A DNA stretch of 64,000 nucleotides from Alcanivorax sp. (GTDB lineage: Bacteria; Pseudomonadota; Gammaproteobacteria; Pseudomonadales; Alcanivoracaceae). The position numbers were made by a program, and so were the translations under genes. Numbering within the stretch: the stretch's first letter is position 1; the number at the start of each line of letters is the position of its first letter. The notes beneath the pieces were generated by a model. It saw only the letters and a list, made by a program, of their open reading frames with translations, searched no databases and was not told the origin of the DNA. This document shows positions 17,293-26,872 of this stretch, piece by piece. The stretch covers positions 1,674,001 to 1,738,000 of the forward strand of contig NZ_CP051240.1 in assembly GCF_017794965.1 (NCBI RefSeq), in the 5' to 3' direction.

Positions 17293-17924
17293 GTGTATTC
17301 CGCCGGGTTCACGGTTTTACGCTGCTGGAAATGCTGGTGACCATCGCCATTTTCGCCTTTATCTATGTGTGGGCGTCGTCTTTTCTCAGCAGTGCACTCA
17401 GTGGTCGGGAGCAGCTCACCGAACGCGCCGACAAGATGGAGCGCAGCCAGCGGGCCATGACGTTCCTGACCCTGGACTTCGAGCAATTGGTCAGCCGTCC
17501 GGTGCGGGATCCTTACGGTGACCCGCAGCCTGCCATTGTCGGGCGGGACAACTACGTGGAATTTACCCGCCTGGGTTGGTCCAACCCCTTTGGCTTGCGC
17601 AAACGCAGTGAGATGCAGCGGGTTATCTATACCCTGGAAAACGGAGACCTTTACCGTCGTTACTGGCCGGTCCTCGATACCACCGTGGCCACCCGCTATC
17701 AGCAGGATGTGCTGTTGGAAAATGTGGCCCGCTTCACTGTGCGCTATCTGGATCTTACTCCGCAGGGGGACTGGCAATGGCTTGAGTTATGGCCTGACGC
17801 TGCCCTCGCTGCTCAGCCTGTCTGGTCGCAACGCCTGCCCAAGAGCATCGAGATAGAGATCGAACTGGACAACGGCGACATCATTCATCGTTTCTATCGC
17901 ACGGTGGTGAACCCGTGGGCATAA
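17289..17924 (+). CDS. gspJ: Minor pseudopilin GspJ
   Basis: A 211-residue pseudopilin. I take the ATG at 17289, which overlaps the gspI stop (ATGA). This puts the signal VHGFTLLEMLVTIAIFAF nine residues into the protein. A longer frame is open upstream but runs inside gspI. The C-terminal domain has the GspJ-like pattern LVSRPVRDPYGD...YVEFTRLGWSNP. It is a tip-complex member with GspI and GspK. Confidence 0.93.
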   Translation: MSVFRRVHGFTLLEMLVTIAIFAFIYVWASSFLSSALSGREQLTERADKMERSQRAMTFLTLDFEQLVSRPVRDPYGDPQPAIVGRDNYVEFTRLGWSNPFGLRKRSEMQRVIYTLENGDLYRRYWPVLDTTVATRYQQDVLLENVARFTVRYLDLTPQGDWQWLELWPDAALAAQPVWSQRLPKSIEIEIELDNGDIIHRFYRTVVNPWA

Positions 17925-18961
17925 GGAGAATCCGTGGCAAGCAAGGGGGAATGGCGTTGATTATCGTGCTGATGCTGTTTGCCATCCTTTCTGTTCTGAT
18001 GACAGAGATCCAGTTCAGACAGAACCGCTTCCTCAAGCGGGCAGACAACCTGCTGCAATGGGACAAGCGCCACCAATACGCCATGGCGGCGGAGGTAGTC
18101 GCCCAGCAAGGTCTCATTGATGACCTACAAGATGACATTAAAAACAACGCACAACTTGATGATTGTGTTGAAGAACAGTGGGCGGTTCAGTTGCCACCTA
18201 CGCCCTATGAAGACGCCTTTCTGAGCGCCAGTGTTCAGGACCTTCAGGGGCGATACAACCTCAACTGGCTAATCTCGCCAGAGGCCGAAGGCTTTGTTCG
18301 CCAACCTGACAGAATCAGGGAGCTGGAACAGCTACTGACGGAGATATTACCGGATCAGAGCAATCCGGGGCGTCTCGCCTATGAAATGGCCGATTGGCTG
18401 GACAGCAACAACATTGTCGATGATGCACAGGGGGCTGAAGACCCCGAGTACCGCGACCGACGCACCCCGAACATGCCGGCGGCCCACGAAAGTGAGCTGC
18501 GCGCACTGCTGGGGTTTCAGGCCACTGACATGCCGGAAGACCCCATGAGCTGGGGACTGCTGACGGCATTGCCGCCGGGCACCACCCTAAATGTCAATAC
18601 CGCGCCGCAACAGGTGCTCAATGCTGTGGTAGGCTCATTGGCTGGGCAGGAAGGGGTACAGGCGATTATGGATACTCGCAAAGAAGAGCCCATTTCCGAT
18701 ATCGGAACGCTGCTGGCCATGCCAGCCTTTTCCGAACTTGAAGAAGAGGATCAGGATCTTCTTCGCAGCCGCCTTGGGGTGGGCAGTGAGTATTTCCAGG
18801 TGATGGTGGATGTGGAAGTGGATGGCCAGCTCAGCCGTCTGGTAACCCGTTTATTCCGTGGGGGAGGCGAGGGCGAGTCCACTGCCGTGATCAGTCGCCA
18901 GGTCAGCCCGTTGCTGACACCCCTCGAGCCAGCCTGTAATCCTTTCTACAAGGTGGAATAA
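17915..18961 (+). CDS. gspK: Minor pseudopilin GspK
   Basis: A 348-residue large pseudopilin. The leader KQGGMALIIVLMLFAILSVL has the cleavage position Gly/Met but lacks Glu at +5, as is normal for GspK. The big globular domain includes GRYNLNWLI and NVNTAPQQVLNAV, a helix-hairpin-helix-like part typical of the family. The GTG at 17915 overlaps the end of gspJ by 10 nt and is the best start; no ATG occurs before the signal. It caps the pseudopilus. Confidence 0.93.
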   Translation: MGIRRIRGKQGGMALIIVLMLFAILSVLMTEIQFRQNRFLKRADNLLQWDKRHQYAMAAEVVAQQGLIDDLQDDIKNNAQLDDCVEEQWAVQLPPTPYEDAFLSASVQDLQGRYNLNWLISPEAEGFVRQPDRIRELEQLLTEILPDQSNPGRLAYEMADWLDSNNIVDDAQGAEDPEYRDRRTPNMPAAHESELRALLGFQATDMPEDPMSWGLLTALPPGTTLNVNTAPQQVLNAVVGSLAGQEGVQAIMDTRKEEPISDIGTLLAMPAFSELEEEDQDLLRSRLGVGSEYFQVMVDVEVDGQLSRLVTRLFRGGGEGESTAVISRQVSPLLTPLEPACNPFYKVE

Positions 18962-19003
18962 CGGCTATTGTGGCCAACAATAACGAATGAAGGATCGGAT
19001 TCA

Positions 19004-20146
19004 GTGTCTCAAGCTCCATTGATCTATCTCTACGACATTGATGCGCTGCCCCTGACCGCATCCAGTCAGGTGCTATACCAGGCGGATGCAGGGGAATCAG
19101 TGGCTTCCCTGAGCCTTCAGGAAGCCTGTGCGGCTGCGAGTGAATCAGGCTCTCTGCGAGTGGTGTTGTGTGCCGCCATGGTGCGCCTTACGCAGGTGTC
19201 ACTGAGTCGCAAGCAGGCCCGTCATCTGGATCGGGTGATGCCCTATCTGCTGGAAGAGCATCTGCTGGACGCCCCGGAAACACTGTTTTTTTCGACCCGC
19301 AAGGGCGACGGTGAGGAGTATCTTGTTACCGCACTGGACCAGGGCCTGCTAGCCTCTCTCCGCCATATCGCCACCGAGGCAGGGGCCCACCTGCAGTCGG
19401 TTGAAGTCGATATCGAATGTCTTGCCAGCAACCTTCCTGTTGTTATCAATCTCCCCGATGATCGGTGTCTGGTTGCCAGCGGGCGTGACGCCTATCTGGT
19501 GGTGGATCATAGCGAGCGGGATGCTCTCGCTCCCCTGTTCGGGGTGTCGCTGCTGGATGCCATGGAGATTGATGCCGACAACAGCCTGTTTGAACTGCTG
19601 CGTCAGCACCCCGGCCAACAGTTGCTCACCGGTGCCCATGCTCCCCGCAAGAAACAGGGTGAGCCGGGGCTGCTGGCTGAATGGCGTCCACTGCTGATAC
19701 TGGCAGCATCTGTGCTGGTGCTGGCCGTAATCGGGCTGCGTGTTCAGGAGTGGCGGTATAATCAGGCGGCCCAGGCCGCTCTGGCCGATGCCAAAGGGCA
19801 ATACGAGCAACTTTTCCCGGGCGACAAGGCTACGTCGGCACTGATTCGCCAGTTTCAGGGGCGTCTGGCACGGTTGTCTTCCGGTGGCGGAGGCAGCGGC
19901 GGGGCCTTTTTCCCCATGTTGGTGCCGGTGGCTGAGGTGCTGAAGAAAAGCGAAGTGGAGCCCAAGCGGCTGCAATATGACCAGCGACAGAACAGTCTGC
20001 TGCTGGATGTGGGGGCCAAGGATTACGCACAGCTTGAAGCCTTACAGAACGCCTTGCGAAAACAAGGGGCCAAGGCGTCCATCGCCAATTACCGCAATGC
20101 CGCTCAGGGCGTGAATGCCAGAATCAAAGTGGAGCAGCCAGGATGA
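19004..20146 (+). CDS. gspL: Type II secretion protein GspL
   Basis: A 380-residue bitopic protein. The cytoplasmic actin-like domain occupies about the first 215 residues and includes RVMPYLLEEHLLDAPE, a strong family motif. One TM helix follows (LLILAASVLVLAVIGLRV, about 225-245), then a periplasmic ferredoxin-like domain. I choose the GTG at 19004 because AAGGA lies about 9 nt before it; a TTG at 18968 would add 12 residues. It binds GspE inside and GspM outside. Confidence 0.9.
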   Translation: MSQAPLIYLYDIDALPLTASSQVLYQADAGESVASLSLQEACAAASESGSLRVVLCAAMVRLTQVSLSRKQARHLDRVMPYLLEEHLLDAPETLFFSTRKGDGEEYLVTALDQGLLASLRHIATEAGAHLQSVEVDIECLASNLPVVINLPDDRCLVASGRDAYLVVDHSERDALAPLFGVSLLDAMEIDADNSLFELLRQHPGQQLLTGAHAPRKKQGEPGLLAEWRPLLILAASVLVLAVIGLRVQEWRYNQAAQAALADAKGQYEQLFPGDKATSALIRQFQGRLARLSSGGGGSGGAFFPMLVPVAEVLKKSEVEPKRLQYDQRQNSLLLDVGAKDYAQLEALQNALRKQGAKASIANYRNAAQGVNARIKVEQPG

Positions 20147-20652
20147 GTCGTGCCAGCTATCAAAAACAGATTCAGCAGCGGCTGGCACCGGTGGTGGAGT
20201 GGTATCAGACCAGAGAACCCCGTGAGCAGAAGGTTCTTCAGTTACTGGCCGCCGTCTTTGTTGCGGTACTGATTTACTGGCTGGTGTGGGCGCCATCGGT
20301 CAATGCCCGCAATCAGGCGGTACAGCGCTATGTGTCGAACATGCAGACCCTTGAGTGGATTTCCACCAACGCAGCGGCGGTGAAGGCGGCGTCACGGGGT
20401 AAAACGAGCTCCTTGCCGCGCAACTGGGTGGGGGAAGTGAGCCGGAGCGCCAATGCTTTCGGCCTGACGCTGAAGAACTTTACACCGGACGGCAATACCT
20501 CGGTGCGGATTCAAATGGAAGAACAGCCAGCAGGGCAAAGTATTCTCTGGCTACAATCCCTTCAGGAAAAAGGGGTGCAAATCACCAATCTGGAAATGAC
20601 ACCCGGTGATAAATCAGGGACAGCCACCGTTCGTGCTACCTTGCAACAATAA
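20143..20652 (+). CDS. gspM: Type II secretion protein GspM
   Basis: A 169-residue bitopic protein with a short cytoplasmic start (VEWYQTREPREQKVLQLLAA), one TM helix (about 32-50) and a periplasmic domain of about 115 residues. Its ATG overlaps the gspL stop by 4 nt. The size, topology and position after gspL are diagnostic. Confidence 0.92.
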   Translation: MSRASYQKQIQQRLAPVVEWYQTREPREQKVLQLLAAVFVAVLIYWLVWAPSVNARNQAVQRYVSNMQTLEWISTNAAAVKAASRGKTSSLPRNWVGEVSRSANAFGLTLKNFTPDGNTSVRIQMEEQPAGQSILWLQSLQEKGVQITNLEMTPGDKSGTATVRATLQQ

Positions 20653-21944
20653 TGACAACAAACAACATCCTGTCTTTTTTAACACTGTTGCTGTTGAGCG
20701 CCGGCAGCACTGCGCAATGCCTGTTTGATCCCCTTGATCAAGGCAAAGTCATGCAATTGTCGGCCTCCCAGCTCGATGCTGCCAGGGGGCTGCCCCTGGC
20801 AGACCTGTCGCTGATGCGGGTGGAGCAGGGGATGCTGGTACCGGTGGCCTACCAGTTCGACGAGATGTCTGATCACGAGATGGTCTGGTTCGAAGAATCA
20901 GGCTTTGATCGTCTTGGCGAGCCCAACGTGCTGGACGGCGAGGATCGGCTGCTGGCCATGCTCACCGATGCCGGCCCGAAAAAACCGGCAACACTCACAC
21001 CTGCAGAAGGCAAAGTCCTCGCCGAACTGGAAGTGGCCAATGAGTGCCACTTCTATCTGGTGAAGGGCAACCGCCAGCGCAGCAAGAATTATTATGTGTC
21101 CCATGACACCGCTACTGGGCAAACCCGCACGGCCCTATACCAACTGGATGTGGATCCAGACAACGAGCTCAACTGGCGATACCTGGGCTATCGCACCTAC
21201 CAGGGTAACGGTTCCATCATCGATACCCTGAAGATGCGCATGAGCGCAGGAGTGCTGTCCAGATTCACCCGCATGACCCTGGACAATCATAACCTTCGTC
21301 CCCAGATGGTGGGCCACCGGGTCGGTCCTATCCGGTCAGTCATGCATCTTCGTACCCGGGTGGTTCTGGCGGGAATTCCGGTCATGACCATTCAGGTTCA
21401 GGCCATGCGCTATGCCGCCCACTACGAAGCTCATACCTATGCCAAGGTACCCGAGCTTTACCGCGCCACGCTGAAGGAACCGGAAGTCTCCGTTACTGTG
21501 GACGGCAACAACCAGCAAGGCGCCACTGTCTACACCCATAATTTCGCCACTGACCCTGTAACCGTCAACGGTGTGCCGGATGATGCATCTTTCGCCGGAC
21601 AGCCCATCAGCATGGCCGAGAACTGGATACTGTTTGACAGCAACAAGGACTTTACTCTGCTCACTGAGCTCACGGTCCCCCCGGCATTGATGTCGGTGCC
21701 GCTACAGCTGATATATGAGGATGATCGTGAGCGGGTAGTGGAACCGGAACAGTTCCAAGGCCAGTTGCCGAATCTTGGCTATATGCTCAAGGGGTGGCCG
21801 GAGCAACGAGAGTTGCGTTTTACCGTAAGCCTGTACTTCGATAGTGGTATGCGCGGCTTCCCGGCAGACCGCTACGCCGATGAGAGGGCCCGGGACGTGA
21901 AAATCCAGGTCCACCCCTACAGACTGCGCCCTGAGAATACCTGA
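20652..21944 (+). CDS. Unrecognised exported protein at the end of the gsp operon
   Basis: A 430-residue protein with a clear signal peptide (ILSFLTLLLLSAGSTAQC, cut near residue 21) and no further membrane segment. Its ATG shares one nucleotide with the gspM stop (TAATG), so it belongs to the secretion operon. The mature part is rich in beta-strand pattern and contains MLVPVAYQFDEM, VLDGEDRLLAMLTDAG, RSKNYYVSHD and VVLAGIPVMTIQV. It is not GspN: it is too long and lacks the GspN TM-plus-domain pattern. It could be a secretion substrate, an outer-membrane-associated helper or an unrelated lipid-processing protein. I do not know its family. Confidence 0.75.
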   Translation: MTTNNILSFLTLLLLSAGSTAQCLFDPLDQGKVMQLSASQLDAARGLPLADLSLMRVEQGMLVPVAYQFDEMSDHEMVWFEESGFDRLGEPNVLDGEDRLLAMLTDAGPKKPATLTPAEGKVLAELEVANECHFYLVKGNRQRSKNYYVSHDTATGQTRTALYQLDVDPDNELNWRYLGYRTYQGNGSIIDTLKMRMSAGVLSRFTRMTLDNHNLRPQMVGHRVGPIRSVMHLRTRVVLAGIPVMTIQVQAMRYAAHYEAHTYAKVPELYRATLKEPEVSVTVDGNNQQGATVYTHNFATDPVTVNGVPDDASFAGQPISMAENWILFDSNKDFTLLTELTVPPALMSVPLQLIYEDDRERVVEPEQFQGQLPNLGYMLKGWPEQRELRFTVSLYFDSGMRGFPADRYADERARDVKIQVHPYRLRPENT

Positions 21945-22198
21945 CGAGCTCAGCGTGTCCTGAACCTTCAGCTGTGACGGGGGATTCCCTTTCCAGGACG
22001 AAAGCGCCGCAGATGTCAGCTTGAGGGCGCTTCCCTTCGGATCTTCCTGGCAGCCTTTCACTGGTTGTTTCGCATTCGTTAAAGAGCGGGGCGAGGTACA
22101 CGCTTCACAAATGAGTGACTGCCTACCTTGTGAGCCTGGTAAGGCCCAGGCTAAGAGACGGTCTGCGTCAGTATTATTATGAGGCTTACCGGGACTGG

Positions 22199-22222
22199 GC
22201 GCTGCCGTTAATTCGGCAGCGC
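22199..22222. terminator. Hairpin between convergent gsp-operon and hydrolase genes
   Basis: GCGCTGCCG, the loop TTAATT and CGGCAGCGC form a perfect 9-bp stem 20 nt past the hydrolase stop. No T tract follows on either strand, so it may act as an RNA-end stabiliser rather than an intrinsic terminator. I see nothing else in the 297-nt gap (21945-22241). Confidence 0.45.
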
Positions 22223-22241
22223 AGCGTGGAAGGCCATCAGA

Positions 22242-23999
22242 TCAGAACGGCCGTTCCGGGGCCAGAGCCACATCCTCTTCCCGGGCAAGCGGCAACCACA
22301 CATTGCCTTTCACCGTGGCATTACGCGCCAGAAAGGCAGAATTGAGCGGGAACTGGGCCGTGTAGCCATAAACCACCACACCCACCCGGTCGCCCGGCTT
22401 CAGGGGCTGACTGACAGCGGCCAATTCCTGGCGATGGATCCCTTTTTCAGTGATCGGCGTCAGCTGCTCGCTGGCAACCCGCACACGGCGGCGGTTGGCA
22501 TGTTGCACGCCAATACCCACAAACATGGGCATGCTGTCGCCACTGCTTGAGCCGGCGATACGCAGGTCAATGCGGGGCTTGCCCAACAAGAGCTCATCGT
22601 CCCCACGGGCGATGTAAAGCGGAATAAACTTGGGGCGTCCAAATCCACCATCCGGCTCCAGATCCCGCAGATCAGCACCGGGCCACATGGCTCGTAGCAT
22701 GTCCGTCCCCGCATCCACAGGCACCATCAACCATTCAAAGGCACCTGCCAGCGGCACCGTGACTTTCTCGCGAGGTACGGCGAACTGGTTAGCCGGTGGC
22801 AGTTCGTCATTGATGGCCAGACCGCGGTCTTCAGTGATATTCACACAATAGGGCGGCACCGTGGCTTCGGCCCCGCGCAGTTTCTCGTCCCACCAGCCGA
22901 GCACGGTGTCCACTGTCGTTTCCTTGTATTCGCCACAATGGACCATGTCATCGGTATGGAAAAACGGCAGCCCCCCACGCATTTTCTGTACCGGCCAGGG
23001 CATGGCGTGGCCGCTTTGCAGGCCGATCACCCGGGCATCCCGGCCCGCATTGCGCCAGCATTCATAGTTTTTCTCTGCTTCCTGAAAAGGGAAAATGGTG
23101 TCTGAAAAGCCCTGGATGAAGAGGGCGTCGGCATGGGGTGCCAATCCCTTGTCACAGAAACTGGCCGGGCTGCGCTCATACATCAGGGTAGACATATCCG
23201 AACTGATGGTGCCGTCGAATGCGCTGTTCCAGGGGGAGGCAAACATTTCGCCCACATCAAACCCGCTGGTAATGCCCCCGGCACTCAGCAGGACCGCGCC
23301 CCAGGCCGTCCGGAATTCACCATTGGGTGCAAGGCTGTTCAAGTCGTGCCAGCTGGCCAGCGGAACAATGGCTTTAAGCCTCGGCTCATTGAACGACGCA
23401 ATACTCTGCAAGCCGCCGCCATAGGACTCACCAATCATGCCGATGGCCGGGCTGCCATCCTCCAGCCGCGAGATCCCGGGGAGGTGTGACAGAGACCAGT
23501 CGATCACATTACTGAGATCGGCCACCTCGAACTCCGGATCCATCATGTGAACTTTGCCCTGGGATTGGCCCCAGCCGCGCTGATCGTAGAATACGACCCA
23601 ATAGCCGGCCTTCCAGGCAGCAATCGCGGCTTCACCGGTGAGCATGGCCTGACCGTAAATGGAAAGGGGCCGTTTTGCGCGGAAGCCGCCAAACCCGTGA
23701 GTAGCAATAATCAGCGGCGCGCTCTGTCCGGCTTGCAACTCGGGCTGATAGACCGTGGCAGCCAGTTTCTTGCCATCCCGGGTGAGAATGCGCACCTGAA
23801 AATAGTCTGCCTCCTGCGCAGCCGTGGTGAGCCGGGCGTCGGTGACCGGCAGCTGGGTGGTCGAACAACCGGTGAGTGCCAGGGAGGCAGACAGGATCAG
23901 TAGAGACAGAAGATGCAATACCGGATTGAACGATAAGGACGAAGACGGAGTATGTCGATTGACACAAATGATGCCACAGTTATTGGAGAGCGTTCGCAT
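22242..23999 (-). CDS. Lipoprotein alpha/beta hydrolase of the CocE/S15 type
   Basis: A 585-residue probable outer-membrane or periplasmic lipoprotein. The signal peptide ends in the lipobox LTGC with Cys45 after an unusually long N-region; AGAGGA about 10 nt upstream supports the ATG at 23999. The hydrolase core has the oxyanion HGFGGF, VVFYDQRGWGQSQG and the nucleophile Ser192 in GESYGGG. A late acid is in FSDTIFPF, and a His lies in SGHAMPWP. The C-terminal third is beta-rich, as in X-Pro dipeptidyl-peptidase/cocaine-esterase proteins. The substrate is unknown; an esterase or peptidase is plausible. It is convergent to the secretion operon and divergent from the next gene with only 47 nt between starts. 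Confidence 0.85.
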   Translation of the reverse strand: MRTLSNNCGIICVNRHTPSSSLSFNPVLHLLSLLILSASLALTGCSTTQLPVTDARLTTAAQEADYFQVRILTRDGKKLAATVYQPELQAGQSAPLIIATHGFGGFRAKRPLSIYGQAMLTGEAAIAAWKAGYWVVFYDQRGWGQSQGKVHMMDPEFEVADLSNVIDWSLSHLPGISRLEDGSPAIGMIGESYGGGLQSIASFNEPRLKAIVPLASWHDLNSLAPNGEFRTAWGAVLLSAGGITSGFDVGEMFASPWNSAFDGTISSDMSTLMYERSPASFCDKGLAPHADALFIQGFSDTIFPFQEAEKNYECWRNAGRDARVIGLQSGHAMPWPVQKMRGGLPFFHTDDMVHCGEYKETTVDTVLGWWDEKLRGAEATVPPYCVNITEDRGLAINDELPPANQFAVPREKVTVPLAGAFEWLMVPVDAGTDMLRAMWPGADLRDLEPDGGFGRPKFIPLYIARGDDELLLGKPRIDLRIAGSSSGDSMPMFVGIGVQHANRRRVRVASEQLTPITEKGIHRQELAAVSQPLKPGDRVGVVVYGYTAQFPLNSAFLARNATVKGNVWLPLAREEDVALAPERPF

Positions 24000-24046
24000 G
24001 ACGCAACATCCTCTTTTATTATTCTGTTCGTATTCGAGGGGGTGAA

Positions 24047-24799
24047 ATGACAAACACGGCAATCAAGCGCCAGCGTCCGGCCACTTTAGTGTGGTTTGCA
24101 TATGCTGTCATCTCCGTATTGCTCGCTGTACTGACCAGTTGGGCCTTGTACAGCAAGGCTGATTATGGCTATCCGTTCTGGTACCAGCAGCTCGCCATTG
24201 GCGAGCATATACAGCAATACGGCCCACAGAATCGCTTTAAATCCGGACTTGAGCTATTGCCTCCCGAACAGCACTGGCAGGCGTTTGAGCAAATACGCGA
24301 TGCGGTTCATGACCATGGCCAGGGCCTGGACACCATTCTTTACCAGCCACCGGGTTCCAGCCCCCGTAAACTGCTGCATGCTGCGGAGGTGCAACATCTT
24401 CAGGATGTGGCCGACCTGATTAACCGGGGCAGGGTGCTTTTCTGGGTTCTGCTGGCGCTCTGGCTTCCCGCTGCTTATGCGACCTGTCTGCTGGGCCGGC
24501 CTTCCGTGCGGCATCGCCTGCTGGTGTCTGTCATCGCCACGGGCGCTGTGTTAGCGTGGCTTGGCATTGCAGGTCCCACCGAGGTGTTTTACCAGTTTCA
24601 TTTGTGGTTATTCCCGGCAGATCACCAATGGTTTTTCTATTGGCAGGACTCCCTGATGAGCACCCTGATGAAAGCGCCGATGCTGTTTGGGGGCATCGCT
24701 GTGGTCATTGCCGCGGGGGCACTGGCACTGCTGCCGGCCTTTTACTTCCTGGGCCTGTATACAGCGACGACACTACAACGATATAAGAAACATTCATGA
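24047..24799 (+). CDS. DUF1461 (TIGR01906-type) integral membrane protein
   Basis: A 250-residue membrane protein with TM segments near 13-35, 128-148, 160-178 and 210-240. The large first loop contains NRFKSGLELLPPEQHWQAFEQIRDAVHDHG (described, about 62-91), and the late loop contains VFYQFHLWLFPADHQWFFYW, whose PADHQW core resembles the conserved FHxxxFP region of DUF1461 proteins. The family has no known function. Its stop overlaps the start of the next gene (ATGA), so the two products probably work together. Confidence 0.8.
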   Translation: MTNTAIKRQRPATLVWFAYAVISVLLAVLTSWALYSKADYGYPFWYQQLAIGEHIQQYGPQNRFKSGLELLPPEQHWQAFEQIRDAVHDHGQGLDTILYQPPGSSPRKLLHAAEVQHLQDVADLINRGRVLFWVLLALWLPAAYATCLLGRPSVRHRLLVSVIATGAVLAWLGIAGPTEVFYQFHLWLFPADHQWFFYWQDSLMSTLMKAPMLFGGIAVVIAAGALALLPAFYFLGLYTATTLQRYKKHS

Positions 24800-26796
24800 G
24801 CATAGAAGTACTGACGGCAGACGAGCAGGGCACCGAGAACCTGCAACGCTGGGCCGCGATGGGGCTGCCTGTGCCTCCCAGCTGGCGCCTGCACCGTGAT
24901 GATGTGCTGGAACTGGACACCGAAGAGCTTGTTCAGAAATTGCGCGCGTTGCCTCGCATGTTTGGTGAAGACCGCTACTGGGTTCTTCAACAGGGCCCAA
25001 TGAACCCGGCCTCCTGCCGTGAAAGCTTGCTGAATCTGGATTCTGATAACGCCTTGGCGGCAGCCTTGCAGACCATATTTCGCCGCGAGCAGGCCCCCAA
25101 TCAACTGATCATTCAGGCGTTGCCCCGGCAGTGTGCCGCGGGAGTGCTGTTTACCCGACATCCGTTACGGCAAGATCTTCCGCATTTGGTGGTGGAAGGG
25201 GTGGCCGATGGCAACAGCGAACGCCAACGGATTATCTTTGATGACCAGGGACGCCTGGTTCATGCCAGTCATGCCAGTCACTCATTGGCCGACTCCGTGG
25301 GGCATGACCAGATTCTCGCCCTTCATCAACTCCTGAAGACAAATTTTGACCGCCCCCAGGCGGGTGAATGGGTGTATGACGGCGACCAATTGTGGCTGCT
25401 GCAAACACTCCCCGTGGGTTCCTTGCCTGCACCCAGGGAAGCCTGGACCCGGCGTGCCGGCACGGGCCTGTTTGTGCAGGCAGAAAGCCCGCTGTGGTAC
25501 ACCCTGGCCGCGCGTTGGTTCAAATCGTCGTTCTGGGAGCCGCTGGTTGCCAGGCATGGCTGGGACAAGCTGAACAAGGTGGAGCCCTACCGGCGCCAGC
25601 ACAGCCACATCTATACCAACTGTGCCTACTTCATGGCCCTGCAGGACAGTCACCCGGGCACGTTCCGTCGAGTGCCGCCCGCCTGGCAACGGCTGCAGCC
25701 CGCTGAACATGTGCCTCCCTACAGCAAGCTGCAGCACGCACGGGATGCCATGGCGCTGTCTCGCATTGCCCAGGAAATCCGTGGCTGGAAAACACCACAG
25801 GCTACTCAGGAAGGCCTCTGGCACAGCTTCATGCACCTGGACGGGCTGGGCGAGCGCCTTAGCAAGATCGAAGGGCGGTTGTCCTATCTGGTGGTGCCGG
25901 ACGAGCTAAACTGCGAGCAGGCACCACTACCACTTCAGGCCCTTACCACCGGCACTGAGCTTGACTTGATTCTGGACCTGGCCGCCGGCAGCACCACACT
26001 TGCAGAGCAGTCTCCGCTGCGCCCCGGCAGCGATCCGGTCCATGCCGGCCTCACCGAAAAGCCAGCCCAGGCGGGCAGTCTGCGTGCCGCGCCACGTCAG
26101 CGTCGTGAGCTGGCCGGCAACAGGGAGGTGAGCGCGCCGGTGGCGCTGCTTCGCCAGGCGCGGGCGTTGCGCATAGCTCTGGGCAACCGGTTCAGGGTTC
26201 TGCTACGCGATATGGGCGCGCTGGTCGTCAATGATGGGCTATTGCAGCATCCTGACGATATCTATTTCCTGTATTTCGATGAGCTCTGGCAGCTGTGGAT
26301 GGGCCTGCGTTTGCCAGCCAGCGCCAGCCACGATGTGATTGCTGATCGTAAGCTGCGTTATCTGGATGACAGCCTGCAAGGGGCCCCGGACTGGAAGATG
26401 GACCAGATCGGCTATGGCTTTGGTGGGGGGCAGCGTGTCAGCCCGTTGTTACGCGGTCAGTCGCTGGTCAGTGGCAACGCGGAAGGCCCCATACGGCGGG
26501 TCTGCAGCGCCTGGACCCTGAACCGGATCACTCCCGGGGACATTGTGATAGTAGACCAGGTGGACCCGTCCTGGTTGCCCTGGCTGCTGCAGGCGGGCGG
26601 CATCGTGATCAGTGAGCAGGATCCTTCCAACGGCGCTGCCAGCCTGGCGGTGGAGTTCGGTATTCCCGCCATCTGGGCGGCCAGCGATGTGATGCACGGC
26701 GTGCAGGACGATCGCCAGGCCGTACTGGACGCAGGGCAGGGCACGCTGGAAGTTCTCCCTGTTGTTGAAGATGAAGACGGGGACGCAGGCTCCTAG
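24796..26796 (+). CDS. Degenerate PEP-synthase/rifampin-phosphotransferase-like protein
   Basis: A 666-residue protein with the layout of PEP-utilising phosphotransferases. A short N-terminal ATP-grasp-like part (about 1-215) retains GVLFTRHPLRQDL, equivalent to AGVMFTxDP. A helical middle part with DIYFLYFDELWQL matches the xxIFYLxxxEL motif. A C-terminal swivelling domain (about 570-650) has RITPGDIVIVDQVDPSW and FGIPAI. The catalytic His of the swivel motif (usually in a SHxA string) is missing: the aligned stretch is SNGAASLAVEFG with Gly613 or Asn612 in its place. The usual VRSSATAED nucleotide loop is also unrecognisable. It is therefore probably not an active phosphotransferase. It is coupled to the DUF1461 membrane protein upstream. 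Confidence 0.75.
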   Translation: MSIEVLTADEQGTENLQRWAAMGLPVPPSWRLHRDDVLELDTEELVQKLRALPRMFGEDRYWVLQQGPMNPASCRESLLNLDSDNALAAALQTIFRREQAPNQLIIQALPRQCAAGVLFTRHPLRQDLPHLVVEGVADGNSERQRIIFDDQGRLVHASHASHSLADSVGHDQILALHQLLKTNFDRPQAGEWVYDGDQLWLLQTLPVGSLPAPREAWTRRAGTGLFVQAESPLWYTLAARWFKSSFWEPLVARHGWDKLNKVEPYRRQHSHIYTNCAYFMALQDSHPGTFRRVPPAWQRLQPAEHVPPYSKLQHARDAMALSRIAQEIRGWKTPQATQEGLWHSFMHLDGLGERLSKIEGRLSYLVVPDELNCEQAPLPLQALTTGTELDLILDLAAGSTTLAEQSPLRPGSDPVHAGLTEKPAQAGSLRAAPRQRRELAGNREVSAPVALLRQARALRIALGNRFRVLLRDMGALVVNDGLLQHPDDIYFLYFDELWQLWMGLRLPASASHDVIADRKLRYLDDSLQGAPDWKMDQIGYGFGGGQRVSPLLRGQSLVSGNAEGPIRRVCSAWTLNRITPGDIVIVDQVDPSWLPWLLQAGGIVISEQDPSNGAASLAVEFGIPAIWAASDVMHGVQDDRQAVLDAGQGTLEVLPVVEDEDGDAGS

Positions 26797-26872
26797 GCCG
26801 GAGCTGTTACAATGATGGGCGAAAAGCTGATCTGGATCAGTGTGTCGTTTGCTGGCTGGGCGAGAATGCATC

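Noticed and set aside
20652..21944. The last gsp gene as GspN
   Set aside because: It has a cleaved signal peptide and 430 residues without a GspN-type TM-plus-domain layout.
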